Assembly (NCBI RefSeq): GCF_022682495.2
Contig: NC_071392.1
Span: forward strand, 89,048,797 to 89,112,796
Reading direction: 5' to 3'
Origin: Desmodus rotundus
Lineage: Eukaryota > Chordata > Mammalia > Chiroptera > Phyllostomidae
Length of the DNA stretch: 64,000 nt
Shown here: piece by piece, positions 1 through 10,860 of the stretch
How the letters are laid out: each line of letters begins with the position of its first letter
How positions within the stretch are numbered: the first letter of the stretch is position 1
The notes under the pieces: model-generated
Database searches by the model: none
Told to the model about the DNA's origin: nothing
Seen by the model: only the letters and a program-made list of their open reading frames with translations
Position numbers and translations under genes: made by a program

Positions 1-94
1 TCTGACATCCTCTCTCTCAGACACTGACAGCCTGGCACCTGTGGCACCCAGGGGACCGTCCTGCTGTCAGACGTTTGCAGTGAGGTGGCAGCCC

Positions 95-300
95 GCAGGC
101 CTGAGTTTATGGCAGTAGAAGGGGCCCGAGCCTGGAGACAGGTTTGGATTCTGGCCCTGCCCCTGACCACTTGGCAGGTCGCTTTACCTCTCTAAGGTGC
201 AAGGGCCTTATCTATATTAATCATCTCTTTTATAAAATGTCAATACAATATAAAACATAGATAATATTAATATAATTTCTATTTGGCAGGACTATTGTAA
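95..300 (+). repeat. MIR SINE remnant
   Basis: The order of short blocks matches the core and 3' part of mammalian MIR: a 'ggattctggccctgcccctgacc' type block near 146-170, then a 'cttggcaggtcgctttacctctct' type block near 170-195, then 'tataaaatgtcaata'. This is an ancient tRNA-derived SINE that is no longer mobile. Divergence is high and the ends are soft. Confidence 0.5.
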
Positions 301-1105
301 TGGCCGTAAATAATGACATTGAAGCACTATCCACACAGTTGTCCCTTCACCATGAAGCACTGTGTGGTCCTGGGCAGGTCACCTCCCCTCCCTCAGAACC
401 TGCTATTGATTCCCTATAACACCCCTTTCTCATTGTTCTGTATAGGGAACCTATCCACATGGCATAGAGAATGTAGCCCAGCCCCTGATTCAGAAAACTG
501 GGGTGAAGAGAGTCAGCACACAGGACCCACGCCCACAGATCGGTTTTCCCATGGGGAATCAGGCCTGCATTGTACCTGGGCTGCTATGAGGCTTGCTCTT
601 GCTAAAACTCCCTCACCCTGAATTGAGGCAGCAAATGTTTACTGCATATCTTTAAAGTCATTTCCTAAAATCTGTCCTAAACCTTCCAAGTATGGAGTGT
701 AACCAGTTCAAACACTTTCCCCTTGATCTGAAACATCCTTTTCTTTGAAGTAATTAGCAACATCCTCTTCTTTGTTTTCCGTAAAAGCTAATCACCTACA
801 GAGAAACTGTGCATAGTAAATGAGGACCATCCTTGATGTAATGTGCCCAGAAAAGCAATAAAAGCCTGTCCAGGCAGGGGTCAGGGCCCTCTCTCTCACT
901 TAGAGAGCGGCCATGCCGTCCCTTTTCCTCCACTGGACTTCTGTAGTCTGTGTGAATTTGCCCACTGCAGCCACAACACACGGACCCCACAGGCCGGAGT
1001 GCGCATCAATTCTGCCTTTCCTGACCGAGTTAAAACTGTAACCCCCTGCTCTCCCCCCATCCCAGCATTCTCCTTCTCCCTTCCTTGATTTACTTTTTAT
1101 TACTA
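301..1105. other. Unassigned unique sequence
   Basis: No recognisable repeat or gene. Open frames at 313-621 (+), 843-1088 (+) and 900-1121 (-) overlap one another on both strands, show no familiar motif and look like chance. Confidence 0.5.
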
Positions 1106-1106
1106 T

Positions 1107-1286
1107 TTTTTTAATCCTCACTGGATAACATGCTTACTGATTTTAAGAGAGGGGAAAGGAGGGAGAGAGAGAGAGGGAGAGGAACATCGATCAGCTGCCT
1201 CCTGTACACGCCTTTGCTGGAGACCAAACCTGCAACCTTTTGGTTTATGGGTTGACACTCCAACCAACTGAGCCACACCGGCCAGG
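1107..1286 (-). mobile_element. Ves SINE, older subfamily, reverse orientation
   Basis: Read on the - strand, the head (ggccggtgtggctcagttgg) lies near 1267-1286. The body ends in a purine-rich run on + (gagagagagagagggagagg) and the tail in 'ttaatcctcactgg'. The tail matches the older Ves form ending in TCCTCGGGTGAGGATT rather than the AAATAAATAAA form. The A-box-like TGGCTCAGTTGG is intact. The middle is shortened, with only one 'accaaacctgcaacc' block. Confidence 0.8.
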
Positions 1287-1374
1287 ATTTCCCTGATTTT
1301 TTTCTCCACAGCTCTTACAGCAGCCACAACATTTGACTGCCTCGTTAGTTCATTGCCTGTGTCAGCATCTGCTT

Positions 1375-1462
1375 TCTTGTTCCCTGCCGTGTGTCCAACA
1401 CCTAGGACAATGCCTGGCATGTGGCAGGCGCCCTGTAGAAATCTGTTATGGGACTGAATGAA
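1375..1462 (+). repeat. L2 3'-end remnant
   Basis: The sequence 'acaatgcctggcatgtggcagg' followed by 'ctgtagaaatctgttatgggactgaatgaa' matches the L2 3' end, which runs from 'cctggcacatagtagg' to '(tgaa)n'. It is short and diverged. Confidence 0.45.
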
Positions 1463-1580
1463 GGGTGCCTACCTCAGACAGTTGCTGGAGGTTCCCATGA
1501 GAACATGTTTGTGAAGTTTAGTACAATGCCTGGCACACAGTAGGTGCTCAATGAATGGTCATTCGAATTATTACTTGTGA
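1463..1580 (+). repeat. MIR 3'-part remnant
   Basis: The run 'gtgcctacctcagac', then 'gtttagtacaatgcctgg', then 'cacacagtaggtgctcaatg' follows the 3' half of MIR in order. It lies directly after an L2-like end. Confidence 0.5.
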
Positions 1581-1835
1581 ATCCTTGGTCAAGTGAATTC
1601 CTCTCTCAAAACCTTAGTTACCCTACCTCTAAGGGGACCTCAAAGCCAGGTCCCAGGTTTGCTACGAGGTTGAAATTCGAAGGCCTGTGTAACTCAGCTC
1701 CGGGCCTGCCGCGTGTCTGTCTATCAGGGCTCTCCCTGCAGAGGCGAGGCTGTGGGAGGTGGTGGTCCTAGGGTTGACCATGAAAAGGAAGAAGGCTGGG
1801 TGGGGAGCTCACAAAGAGCCTTGTATTCGTTTGCA

Positions 1836-2300
1836 AGATCAGCCACAGTACATCACCACCAACATGGTGACTGAAAGCAACAGAATCCCACTGTCTTGCC
1901 GCTCTGGGGACCAGAAGTCCAAAGTCAAGGTATTGTCAGGGCCACAGCCCCTCGAAAGATCTAGGGGAGAACCTTCCTAGCCTCGGCCAGTGTCTGACAG
2001 CCACTGGCACTTCGTGACTTGTGACAGCATCTCGCCAGTCTCTGCCTCCGTCTGCACATGGCTTCTCCCCTTCCCTCTGTGTGTGTCTCCTCTTTGTATC
2101 TCTTAGGACACTTTTCCTTGGATTTAAGGCCCACCCAGGTACTGCAAGATCATTTCATCTTGAGATCCTTAACTTAATGACATTTGTAGAGACCCTATTT
2201 CCAAATAACGTCACGTTCACAAATCGGAGTTTGGACTTGGACATCTATTCTGGAGGGCTACCTTTAAACCTGCTCCATTACCCTGTAAGGCCTGCCACCG
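1836..2300 (+). repeat. Ancient interspersed repeat (L1M-3'-end or LTR type), copy 1
   Basis: Ordered blocks include 'cagaagtccaaagtcaagg', 'tctctgcctccgtctgcaca', 'ctcttaggacac', 'gatccttaacttaatgacat' and 'ccctatttccaaataacgtc'. This series recurs as a mammalian repeat and is related to pieces at 45117, 56518 and 57995. I cannot name the family with certainty. The open frame at 2021-2329 is a by-product. Confidence 0.5.
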
Positions 2301-3235
2301 GGAGAAATGTGGGGTTAACAAAGCCTTAGAAAATTTAAGCCCCTCTACGTCCTCTGTTCCAGAAGTCTAAGAGTCACAGGCAGTGGCAAATTGGGGAAAT
2401 CTCAGACCCTGCACCCCCCGCCAAGGCCTCCAGCCTACACATGGGCTGCCTTCCAAAAGTGTTTGAAATTCGACCTGCGCTTCCCAAAGCAGTGGTGTCA
2501 TCCCGCAGGGGGTTCATCCAGTGCTTCTCTGAGCGGTGATGCAGTGGGGGGTGCAGTGGTGCAAATTTCAAAATCACACTAGCATCACAATGCGCGTCCT
2601 TACAGGTGAGGAGCCACTCCTTGAACAGGCAATCGTTTGGAACCCTCAGTGCTAGTCCACGCTTATTTAAAGGAAGGTGAGCAGCTGGAGCAAATTTTTG
2701 AGGGTGATCCCGAGGGACTTGGAAGGATGAGGTTGCTATCCTCGGTCTCCTGTCCTGTTTCACGAGTTTGCTGTGTTAACAAGTGGGACTCTTCCCCAGG
2801 GTGAGTGGGTTATAAATCAAGTTGGCAGAAGGAAGAAACAGGGAGAGATTTTCCTGAAACAACTCATTAAGTCCCTTTGTCAAAACACTGTCTGTAAGAT
2901 GCCTAAACTCTATGCATATGCAATGCTGTCACTTGATCATTATGACTGTTTCTTCCTTTGTGAGGCTTAGACATTTTATTTCCTTTTCCTGCTTCACCCG
3001 TCCTCTGGTGCAGTGCTGGGCACAAGTTAGTTATGCTGGTTGACTATCCCCATCTTGAGTCTGATTTTTAAAGGAGAGACTTGTAAAATTATGCCAGGAA
3101 CTATTAGGGTTACTGGTCCTGGGGGGGTTTTGTTTGTTTGTTTATTTGTTTTTTTTTTTCACGAAACCAAAAAGTTTGCTTAAAAGGCAGGAAGGCTAAG
3201 AGTCTCATCTTTGCTTTTGTTTTTGTATCATAAGA
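2301..3235. other. Unassigned sequence
   Basis: No gene recognised. The 129-codon - strand open frame at 2374-2763 has no signal peptide, domain or repeat I know and overlaps a + strand frame at 2391-2582. A T-rich run sits at 3121-3160. Confidence 0.5.
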
Positions 3236-3239
3236 CGCT

Positions 3240-3425
3240 GAACATTTTTTAACTTTTTGAGGTAGTTATAAACTCACGTAAGAGTTGTAGAACAAAATAG
3301 AAACCCTTTGCTGGGTTTCCCTCAATGGCACACTCTTGTATAATTATAGTATAATAAATATTATAACCAGGAAATGGACATTGGTACCACCCATTGATCT
3401 TGTTTGGCTCAGGTTTTTTTTTTCT
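3240..3425 (-). mobile_element. Old L1-type remnant
   Basis: Blocks such as 'ttttgaggtagttataaact', 'gtttccctcaatgg' and 'aaccaggaaatggacattgg' resemble the antisense of old L1M 3' regions. They recur at 3650. Highly diverged. Confidence 0.4.
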
Positions 3426-3649
3426 CTTTTCATGAGGCCAGCCTAACTCTAATACCAGAACTTGAGAAAGAGATTACAAGATGATTCTTGACCAGTATTC
3501 CCCACAAACACAGTTATAAAAATCTGCAGACCGTTTATCCAGCAACGCCAGCGAGTTTCCCCCGAGGATGTGCTGTTACAATGGAACAGCGACTTCGATA
3601 CTAAGATATCTACCCACAGCATGTGACTTCTGTCATTGGCTTGAAGTTT

Positions 3650-3795
3650 TTTTGAAATTAAACTTTATTTTATTGTGAGATAATTGTAGCTTCACGTGTA
3701 CTTGTGACAAATAATGAGGGATCCCATAAACTTTCTACCCCGTTCCCCCAAAATAACATCTTGCAAAACTCTGGGACCACGTCAGAACCAGGTAT
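3650..3795 (-). mobile_element. Old L1-type remnant
   Basis: The blocks 'ttattttattgtgagataat', 'aataatgagggatcc', 'aacatcttgcaaaactctgg' and 'cagaaccagg' follow the same old L1M antisense consensus as 3240-3425. This is a second decayed piece of that family. Confidence 0.4.
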
Positions 3796-5415
3796 TGACT
3801 GAGGATCTTTCACTCCTTTCTGAGAGCAGAGAGGACGTTCTTTTCTGCATTAACTCTCCGCGAAGGAGCATCTCGCCCTTAAAAGCTGGGAGAGAGCGAA
3901 GAGTAAAGTTTTGATCCACTGTGTCTGCTCTGGAAAGTACTTCCTTCTGTTTATTCAGCATTCGGAAACGCTCTTTAAGCATGCTTCATAACACCGCATC
4001 AGTCCCTTCTTCTGGCAAACGCGTGCGAGGGAAGAGTTCAAGTCAGTCCCCTTGTCATTAACCCTCTCTCAACCGTTAGACATCCTGATGGTTTCTTAGC
4101 TCACTGTGACGGAGAGTAACCTCTCGGTCCCGAGTGATAGGTGGAGCTTCACAACACACTGGCTGTCCTTCACACTCGCCACTGGTGCTGCCCCCTTGAA
4201 TCAAAAGAAACGAGGTACCGGTGTGAGTGCACTGTGCTGGAAGGAAAGCTTTGTCTTAGCCCTCGCATTACAACCCACATAAGCGCCTTCCCTCCCAGGA
4301 GACGGCGGACTTGGGCGTGGGGAGGCAGCATTCTGTCATCTCGGCCCATTTCATCCCCCAGCTTGCTAAAAAGGTGGGCACTGACTGTATCCATCATCCT
4401 GTTGATTACATAGTCACATTTCTAAAGATTCCTCCCTTTCAGGCGAAAGAGCAGAGGCCTATCACTGACCTCCTGCTGTTTTCTGGGGGTTGTCACCTGA
4501 TGCGGCTCCTGTCCCGCACGGGTAGCTGGTCTCCCTCAGCGCTGTCCCGACCACACGGTCTGGTCTGTGTCTGGGTACGCAGAACAGTCAGTCACACACT
4601 TTTCGAAACCTCTTCTTCTGTAGCATGTGTTTGTGACGATGAGCAGGACGAGAAGTCCTCCTCTGCATCTTTGTCAAGCGCTGACTCATATGTTATAGGC
4701 AGCAAATTGGTCCGACTGTAAGGCAGGACTTCTGCTGTGCTCTGCTATATTTTATGCCACCTAAGTTTTGTGACATCCTGCAGAGCCGTCCGATGCGGGA
4801 ATGTAGCCCCTGGCTTGTTCTGCTGGCTCCCTGGCACAGTCCTTTGGAGCATTTGTTTTCATAGCTGGGTCTACGGACTCTTCTGTGACTGTGAACTTGA
4901 TACCGATCTAGCTATGCAGCTTCGAAGCCTGTGAGTTTTTGTCTCATCTTTACTGTTAGTAACAAGGTTGACTCATTTCACACTGGGAGGCATTACTTTG
5001 TCCTTTCAGGGGTGAAAATAAAATCTTGGTTTACTGATGGCCACTGTGTTTTGTATAAAAATGATATGAACAAATTAATAGCTGTATGTTATTACTTGAA
5101 AAGTTTTGAAAGAAAATATCCCAGAAGAAGGTGGCCAATGGTCCAATAAAATGGAGCGGTTTGATATTTTCTTATTGCACTTCCACCTGCAGTTCTTTCT
5201 CCGGCTGAGTTTGAGAATCATCACTCACCTCCGCCTTTCCCACCTCACACAGGTGTGCGTTCTGGATTGCACGCTCACTAATCACATCTTTTTGTTACTC
5301 TGCATCTCGATCCGTACATTTCTGTTTTAATCCTTTTTGAGTCATCGGTCCACTTCTGTGCATGGAGAATATGACAGAACCAAAGAATAATTTTGAAAAA
5401 TGCAAATTTAACAAA
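3796..5415. other. Unassigned sequence
   Basis: No repeat or gene named. The open frame at 4311-4721 (+, 136 codons) is the longest here. It has no recognisable domain and the - strand is also open at 4170-4397, so I treat it as chance. Confidence 0.45.
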
Positions 5416-5660
5416 CCGTTGTGAACCCTGCGGAAAGGGCCTGGAGACCAACACGGGCCGCGCTCACCTCCACATTCCAGCATGGCAGCGCGGCGCTGGA
5501 AATAGTCCCGGCCTTTGGGGGCGTTCGAAATGCTCCTTGGAAAGGGCCTGCCTTGTCCATAGGGAATTACCGCTCCTCCGTGGTGCTCGTGGTGAAATCG
5601 GCGCTCACACAGCGAAAATCCCAGGTGTCCCTCGGGGCCTTTTTCTGTAGTGAGGAGCGG
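5416..5660. promoter_or_regulatory. CpG-dense patch
   Basis: By eye there are about 19 CpG dinucleotides in about 245 nt, far denser than the flanks, including 'gcagcgcggcgctgg' near 5486 and 'ggcgttcgaaa' near 5520. The patch ends at a donor-like GCG|GTAAGA at 5658-5665. It could be a small or decaying CpG island with a non-coding first exon, or simply GC-rich unique DNA. No TATA box or known gene is next to it. Confidence 0.3.
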
Positions 5661-6980
5661 TAAGAGAGCAGAGAGGGACAGAGGCATCTAGGGCCTGATC
5701 GGCAGCTGCTGGGGGAAGGCAATCGATGAATCAAGCAGCAGAGAGAAGCAAGTGCCCGCGAGTCTAGCTGCTGCAGGCTGAGTCCCAGACCCCACCGAGC
5801 GGACGTCACATGCTTTCTTCCAATGACCAGCATAAAACCAGAAACGCTCCCAGATTCATTTTAAGGAGACAAAAATCACATGTAGGGGAGTTGAACTTGG
5901 ATGAAGCAAAATAAAAATTTCTTACACGTAGTGATGCCCACTCCCAGAGTGGGTATCAGCATTTTTACAGATTTGGGGCACCTGTCACCCAAACGCCTTC
6001 CTGAAAGGCTGCACCAGGGTACGCGCTCCTACACCCTTCAGGTGTTGAGTTTCTATGAGGAATAGGAATCTCACCCCCAAACCTGGCAATTGCAGCACCT
6101 GGTGTGACTCACGAGCCACAGCAGCAGGCCTGAGTGAAGGAGACAGGGGAGTGCACATGACGTGTTAGGTAACGTAGAGCCTGGCTTTCCCTTCGTGGGG
6201 TGCGAGATAAGCTGCTGAGATACATGGGGTCCCGTCATTCTGAGCCAGGTGGGACCAACGAGTCTGCTGAGGGTGGGTGCTGAGGAGAAGGCGCTGAGGA
6301 GCCCCCTGCCTGCTGCCTGCCTGGGGCACAGTAGTTGTCCAATTTCAGAAGGCTGTGGGAAAGGGACAGTGATGTGTCAGCTGGCCCCAGGGCCTTCCCA
6401 AGAGGACAGGACTCTGACCCCTTGGGTTAGATGCAGGGCGTGTGCACCACCCAGTTCAGGATGCTGGGCATGGGTGGGGAGAGTGGGCACAGTCCTAAGT
6501 TGGCTACGGTCAGCACAACACCCAGGGGTCCCCACGCATCCAGAATGACAAGTGCAACAAAGAAAAGAATTCAAACGTGGTGCATGAACAGAAGCGCGGG
6601 GTCTGGGACAAGGGCCCGTGGCTCTGTGCTGTGGGGAACGTTCAGGGGGCGCTGTGCTCTTTGGACGCCACTCCCAGCAGGGGTCCAGGAACCTGGAGCC
6701 GCTTTTCAGGGACCTACCGGGAGGGTGAATGATTTCCGATAAATTCAGGTGAGCCCATGGAAGAGACACAAATGGATGCTTGGAGAAGGGCAGCACCAGC
6801 GGAATTAGATTTGTTCTGTTTGCCTGCCGGGGGGGAAAAGATTAGCGAGTTCAGAAGTCATGTTTTATTTCATGTAAGGAAGAATGGTGTGTTTCCTTTT
6901 AATATATCTGTTTATGATTGTGCAAGCAACGTACGTTCGTTGTGGGGAACTCGTACACACACAAAGTTTCATAACTTAAA
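5661..6980. other. Unassigned sequence
   Basis: No repeat or gene recognised. The overlapping frames at 6249-6548 (+), 6377-6796 (-) and 6431-6742 (+) lie in a GC-rich stretch with few stops on either strand, which explains their length. Confidence 0.5.
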
Positions 6981-6984
6981 ATAT

Positions 6985-7330
6985 TATCCAGACACCACCT
7001 ACCATCCTGTCAGCCAGAATATTTCTAATATTCATAACTTATTCAAGTTTTTATATCCCATCCTACGGGAGTGTTTACCTAGTTCCAGTTTACGTGAGTT
7101 TATTATATAATCAGGACTTAATTCCTGTGCCGTTTATATTGGGAAGGTTTTCCCTGGTTCTTCATTTACCTTTAATACTATTGCTTATGTTTTCTGATAC
7201 ACAGAAGTTTTTAATTTTAATATACAGTCATCAAATCCGCTGGTCTTTCTCCTTGGAGGGAAAAGCACTTATGTTTAGAATATCCTTCCTTTCAGCCAGA
7301 TTTGAGAAGCTCTGATGAGTATTTACACAC
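6985..7330 (-). mobile_element. Old L1-type remnant
   Basis: The AT-rich blocks 'ttcctgtgccgtttatattg', 'acacagaagtttttaatttt' and 'tcatcaaatccgctggtc' resemble antisense L1 3' sequence. Very diverged. Confidence 0.35.
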
Positions 7331-7488
7331 TTTTCTTCGGGGTCTTTCATAGTTTCCTCACTGACACTGACCGGTTTAGCAATCAGTATGAAGGTTGCTT
7401 TGGAGCAGGGCGGAGGGAGAGGGCCGACTGAATTGTGTTGCCTGTATTTAATGGATTACCTCCCACCGTTGTTATTTTCTTCACACAG

Positions 7489-7539
7489 GCTCTCCGTCTA
7501 TGAAGATTATTTCCAAGGACTGCGCATGCTGCTGCTACT
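7489..7539 (+). other. Candidate exon (51 nt), unknown product
   Basis: A pyrimidine-rich acceptor (tgttattttcttcacacag) ends at 7488 and a consensus-like donor (CT|GTAAGTAGG) starts at 7540. In the frame that skips the first base, the 51 nt read L-S-V-Y-E-D-Y-F-Q-G-L-R-M-L-L-L without a stop. I do not recognise the peptide. The exon has one leading and two trailing bases, the same phase as the candidate at 22527-22613. Short open segments between splice-like signals are common by chance, so this is only a lead. Confidence 0.2.
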
Positions 7540-7849
7540 GTAAGTAGGGTTTTTATTATCTTTACTACTTGGCTCTTTTTGAATATAAGGTGCTATTATT
7601 TTTTTTAGACATCAGTTTTTTAACAAGCGTCTTTATAAAACCTTCTAACTTGGACTTGTGTGTTGATTAATTGCCTTAGATTTTCTGCATGTAAAATTTT
7701 ATCTATTACAAATAATGAACATTTTTTTCCTCCTTTTTAATAATTATAAAATTCCTTTTTCTTGTTTTTTTTACATTCACTGAAACAAAAGTGCTGAATA
7801 ACAGCTAAACCAGCTCATTTCAAATTTAAATATAAAGTATGATTCCGTC

Positions 7850-7990
7850 TATCCGTTCAACGACGACTCATTGAATTCCTGTTATGTGCCAAGCACTGGG
7901 TAGGGTGCTGGGAATACGATAATGGATAAGACAGTAAAAAGATCAGTTTTCACGGGGCTAAGTGTTGGTTCTTATTCTCAGACAGATTGC
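7850..7990 (-). repeat. L2 remnant
   Basis: The block 'ctgttatgtgccaagcactg', followed by 'ggtagggtgctgggaatacg', is the antisense of the L2 3' region. Confidence 0.5.
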
Positions 7991-8154
7991 CGTTCAGAGA
8001 GAGAGCTCTTTGGACAGTCAGAGTCACCGTAGGTTGATGGTGTTCCCCTGCGGCAGGGCTTCCTGATACCCAGCAGTGTCTCCCCTTAGGTTCCCCTTCA
8101 CGCCAGCATCCTGAAAACTGGGCCAGCAGCGAGTGGGTGGCTGGGCCAGGTGAT

Positions 8155-8295
8155 CTTATTTAACAGGAATTTTTGAAGCATCTGTCATCCGCTGGGTGCA
8201 AGAGAGATAAATAGAACACAGCCTGCTCTTCATGGCCCCCGAGTCTGGGGGGACACAGCATTCTGGACAAAAGTAATAGGAAAGCAAGATGTGGA
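8155..8295 (-). repeat. L2 remnant
   Basis: The blocks 'ttgaagcatctgtcatccgc', 'aacacagcctgctcttcatg' and 'ggacaaaagtaata' fit antisense L2. This may be the same insertion as 7850-7990 with lost middle sequence. Confidence 0.4.
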
Positions 8296-8299
8296 ATGA

Positions 8300-10595
8300 G
8301 GGGTTTCCACGGGATTTTATACAAACATGGAGAATGATGTGTGAGGGAATGAGTTTCCTAAGTCCATGTCAAGTTGGGGGTCACAGTCGAGCATGTTCAC
8401 GGTTTACTATAAATGGGTCAGTACGGCTGGAACACAGAACCCTGGAGTTAGTTCCCTTGGAAGCCCACGTTTCCATGGGATTATGTAACTTACTGCTAAG
8501 TTATACAAGTGTTTCTAGGGTGTCGCATTCAAATTTCTTACCGAGCCGCTTTCCTCAGAGTCTTCACTATGCTAATATGCGTTATGGGCTCTATAAAATA
8601 TATGCTTATACTGTATAAGCTGTTTGTCTTTAAGAGGAATGAGAGGGTTTGAGGTAGGTAGCAAAGCAGTGAAAAGATGAAGAAGAGAAAGTGAAACCAT
8701 GTTAAAACAGGTATCCAACATGATGATACCGATCAGTGGGGTGAGTGTGTCCCCAAAGCGAGTTCTATGGACGTGGGACGGCGGCCGCCAGGGGCTGGGG
8801 AGGGAGAAGAGGATGGTCACTGTTTAACCGGAAGTTTGGGAGCTGACAAAAGTTCTGTGGACGGATGGGGGTGGTAGTTTCGGAACGGTGTTGCTGTGCT
8901 TCGTGCCGCTGAATTCCGTGCTTTCAAATGGCTACAGTGGTAAGTTTTAAGTTATGTATATTTTACCACGATTTTCAAAATGTGTATTTTATGGACCGCT
9001 AATTCCAAGAAATATTAACAGATGTCATATGGGGTGGGGGAGGGCTTCTTTCCTCAAATAAACCAAGGTGGGGAGGGAGGACTGTGTTGAAGTAACATAG
9101 GTTTCTTTTCTAAAGACTTCTCTGAGCCTCTAGTCTATTGGTGTGTCTTATGGAACCTGGGGTCCAGCATTTCCCAATTGCCCTGCCGCACAGAGGGCCC
9201 TGGGGGGTCCCCCTCCCGAACCGTTCCAGGCAGTGCCCATATAGGAAAACAGAGCATCCACTGTGAGTGATTGTTAGAGTTGCTCTCATCTTTTTTTCCT
9301 GGACTGCTAAACCAGAAAATACCATCAGTTGTAGCTCAGAAAAGGAAATACTTTTTCTCACACTCAATCCTTAGAAGAAGTGATTATATGAATCCTTCTG
9401 TGAAGACACAAAGCAAACAAAAGTAACTTTAAGGGTTTTACCCAAGGTGCAGAAAGCTGCTTCATGTAGCTCTTTCTAATGTTGACCCTCAATAAATGTT
9501 AAAGCGAAAATATGAACACGTAACTTAGTAACGTGTTCCTGAGGTGATTTGCTGGGGTTTGGATATCTACAGGAGAACTTTACAGAAGTAAATTTATAAA
9601 CTACAGAATAGTGGTCATGAAAATGAACCTTAAATTGCTGGAGATAGCACATACGGTCAGAGTGCTAGGAAAACGGCCTCTTTGTGATGTTTCCAGGAAA
9701 CCAGAGTCTCCATATTTTGGTATTTTGTGTCACTCATATACTTTTCTTCATCATTTTTAGTTATTACTTCTTTGCAATAGGGACCATAACTAAATAAGGA
9801 CCATTTAGTTATAGTTTTTTCCACTACTGGGAGGATGATGGTCCAGTATTTATGTGGATTTTAAATATTCTCCCATCTGAGACGTGACCAAAGGCAATTT
9901 TCAACTGCTGCCTCCAACAAACTTCACCACTGTGACTTCCCAAAATTCTCTGACAAATTAGCTTGGAAAGTTCACTCGAAACCAATCATTCTTGTTTCTG
10001 AACCTTTCTGACAGACCGGGCTAGCCAATTGTGTCATAATATATTGCTGTAATTAAGCATTTTGACAGGAAAGAGACGGGTTTGTGTTCCTAGCCAGTGT
10101 CCCCCGCTAGGTTTCACACCTTGAGCTGAAGGCTGATACTGAACAGAGACGCTTGAAAAAAGCGGAGAAATCTGTGGGACGTCTCATCCCTGCATCTCTG
10201 CCGCATCCCAGAGCTGAGGCTTCAGTGTTGGTCTTGCCTTCACCTGCTCTGTGACTTCCACTGTGTGGATCCAGGAAGCAATGAACCAGCATGGTTTTAA
10301 AAAGGCAGCTGTGCTGGAAATTCTCCTGCGTTTCCAGTCTTAGGTAACAGTGTAACTGTCCATCTGGTCAACCAAGCTAGTTCCCTCAGGGCAACCCCGA
10401 TCTCTACCTCTCCTTCACCATCCGTATTCGGCCCATCCCGGCTGCTCACAATCCCACCTCAGAAAAGGGTCTGGACAAAGTCTGCCCTCCTCTCTCTCCA
10501 TGATCCCTGTCAAACCTTGTGCCCTCATTTCTCTTGGACTATTCCAATATTTTCTTGACTTGGGTTAGATTCCTTTGCCTAACTTGAGTCTAACT
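8300..10595. other. Unassigned, mostly unique sequence
   Basis: No repeat family or gene identified in 2.3 kb. Short AT-rich motifs such as 'gctgtaattaagcattttga' near 10050 look like transcription-factor-type sites but are not diagnostic. All open frames are under 110 codons. Confidence 0.5.
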
Positions 10596-10599
10596 TTCT

Positions 10600-10860
10600 C
10601 CCGTAGTGATTTTAAATTTTACATCTCCCTGCTTGTAATGAGGGTAAACATTTTGCATAAGTTTATTTAAAGGCCATTTATGTTTTCTCTTCTGCAAAAT
10701 GCTCATTCATGTTTTTTACCTGTATATCTTGTATCTTTCTCTTAATGATTGATTTTTTTTTCATTGACTTTGTTGTTTTTTTATTAATAATTCAGGGGAG
10801 TTTTTATGACTCTGGACACTAACATTTTGTCTGTGATATGTGTTGCAAAGAAAATCTCTG
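10600..10860 (-). mobile_element. Old L1-type remnant
   Basis: The segment '...ttatgactctggacactaac...' then 'ttttgtctgtgatatgtgtt' then 'gcaaag' matches the antisense of the L1 ORF2/3' boundary region found in old mammalian L1s. The stretch is T-rich and diverged. Confidence 0.4.
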
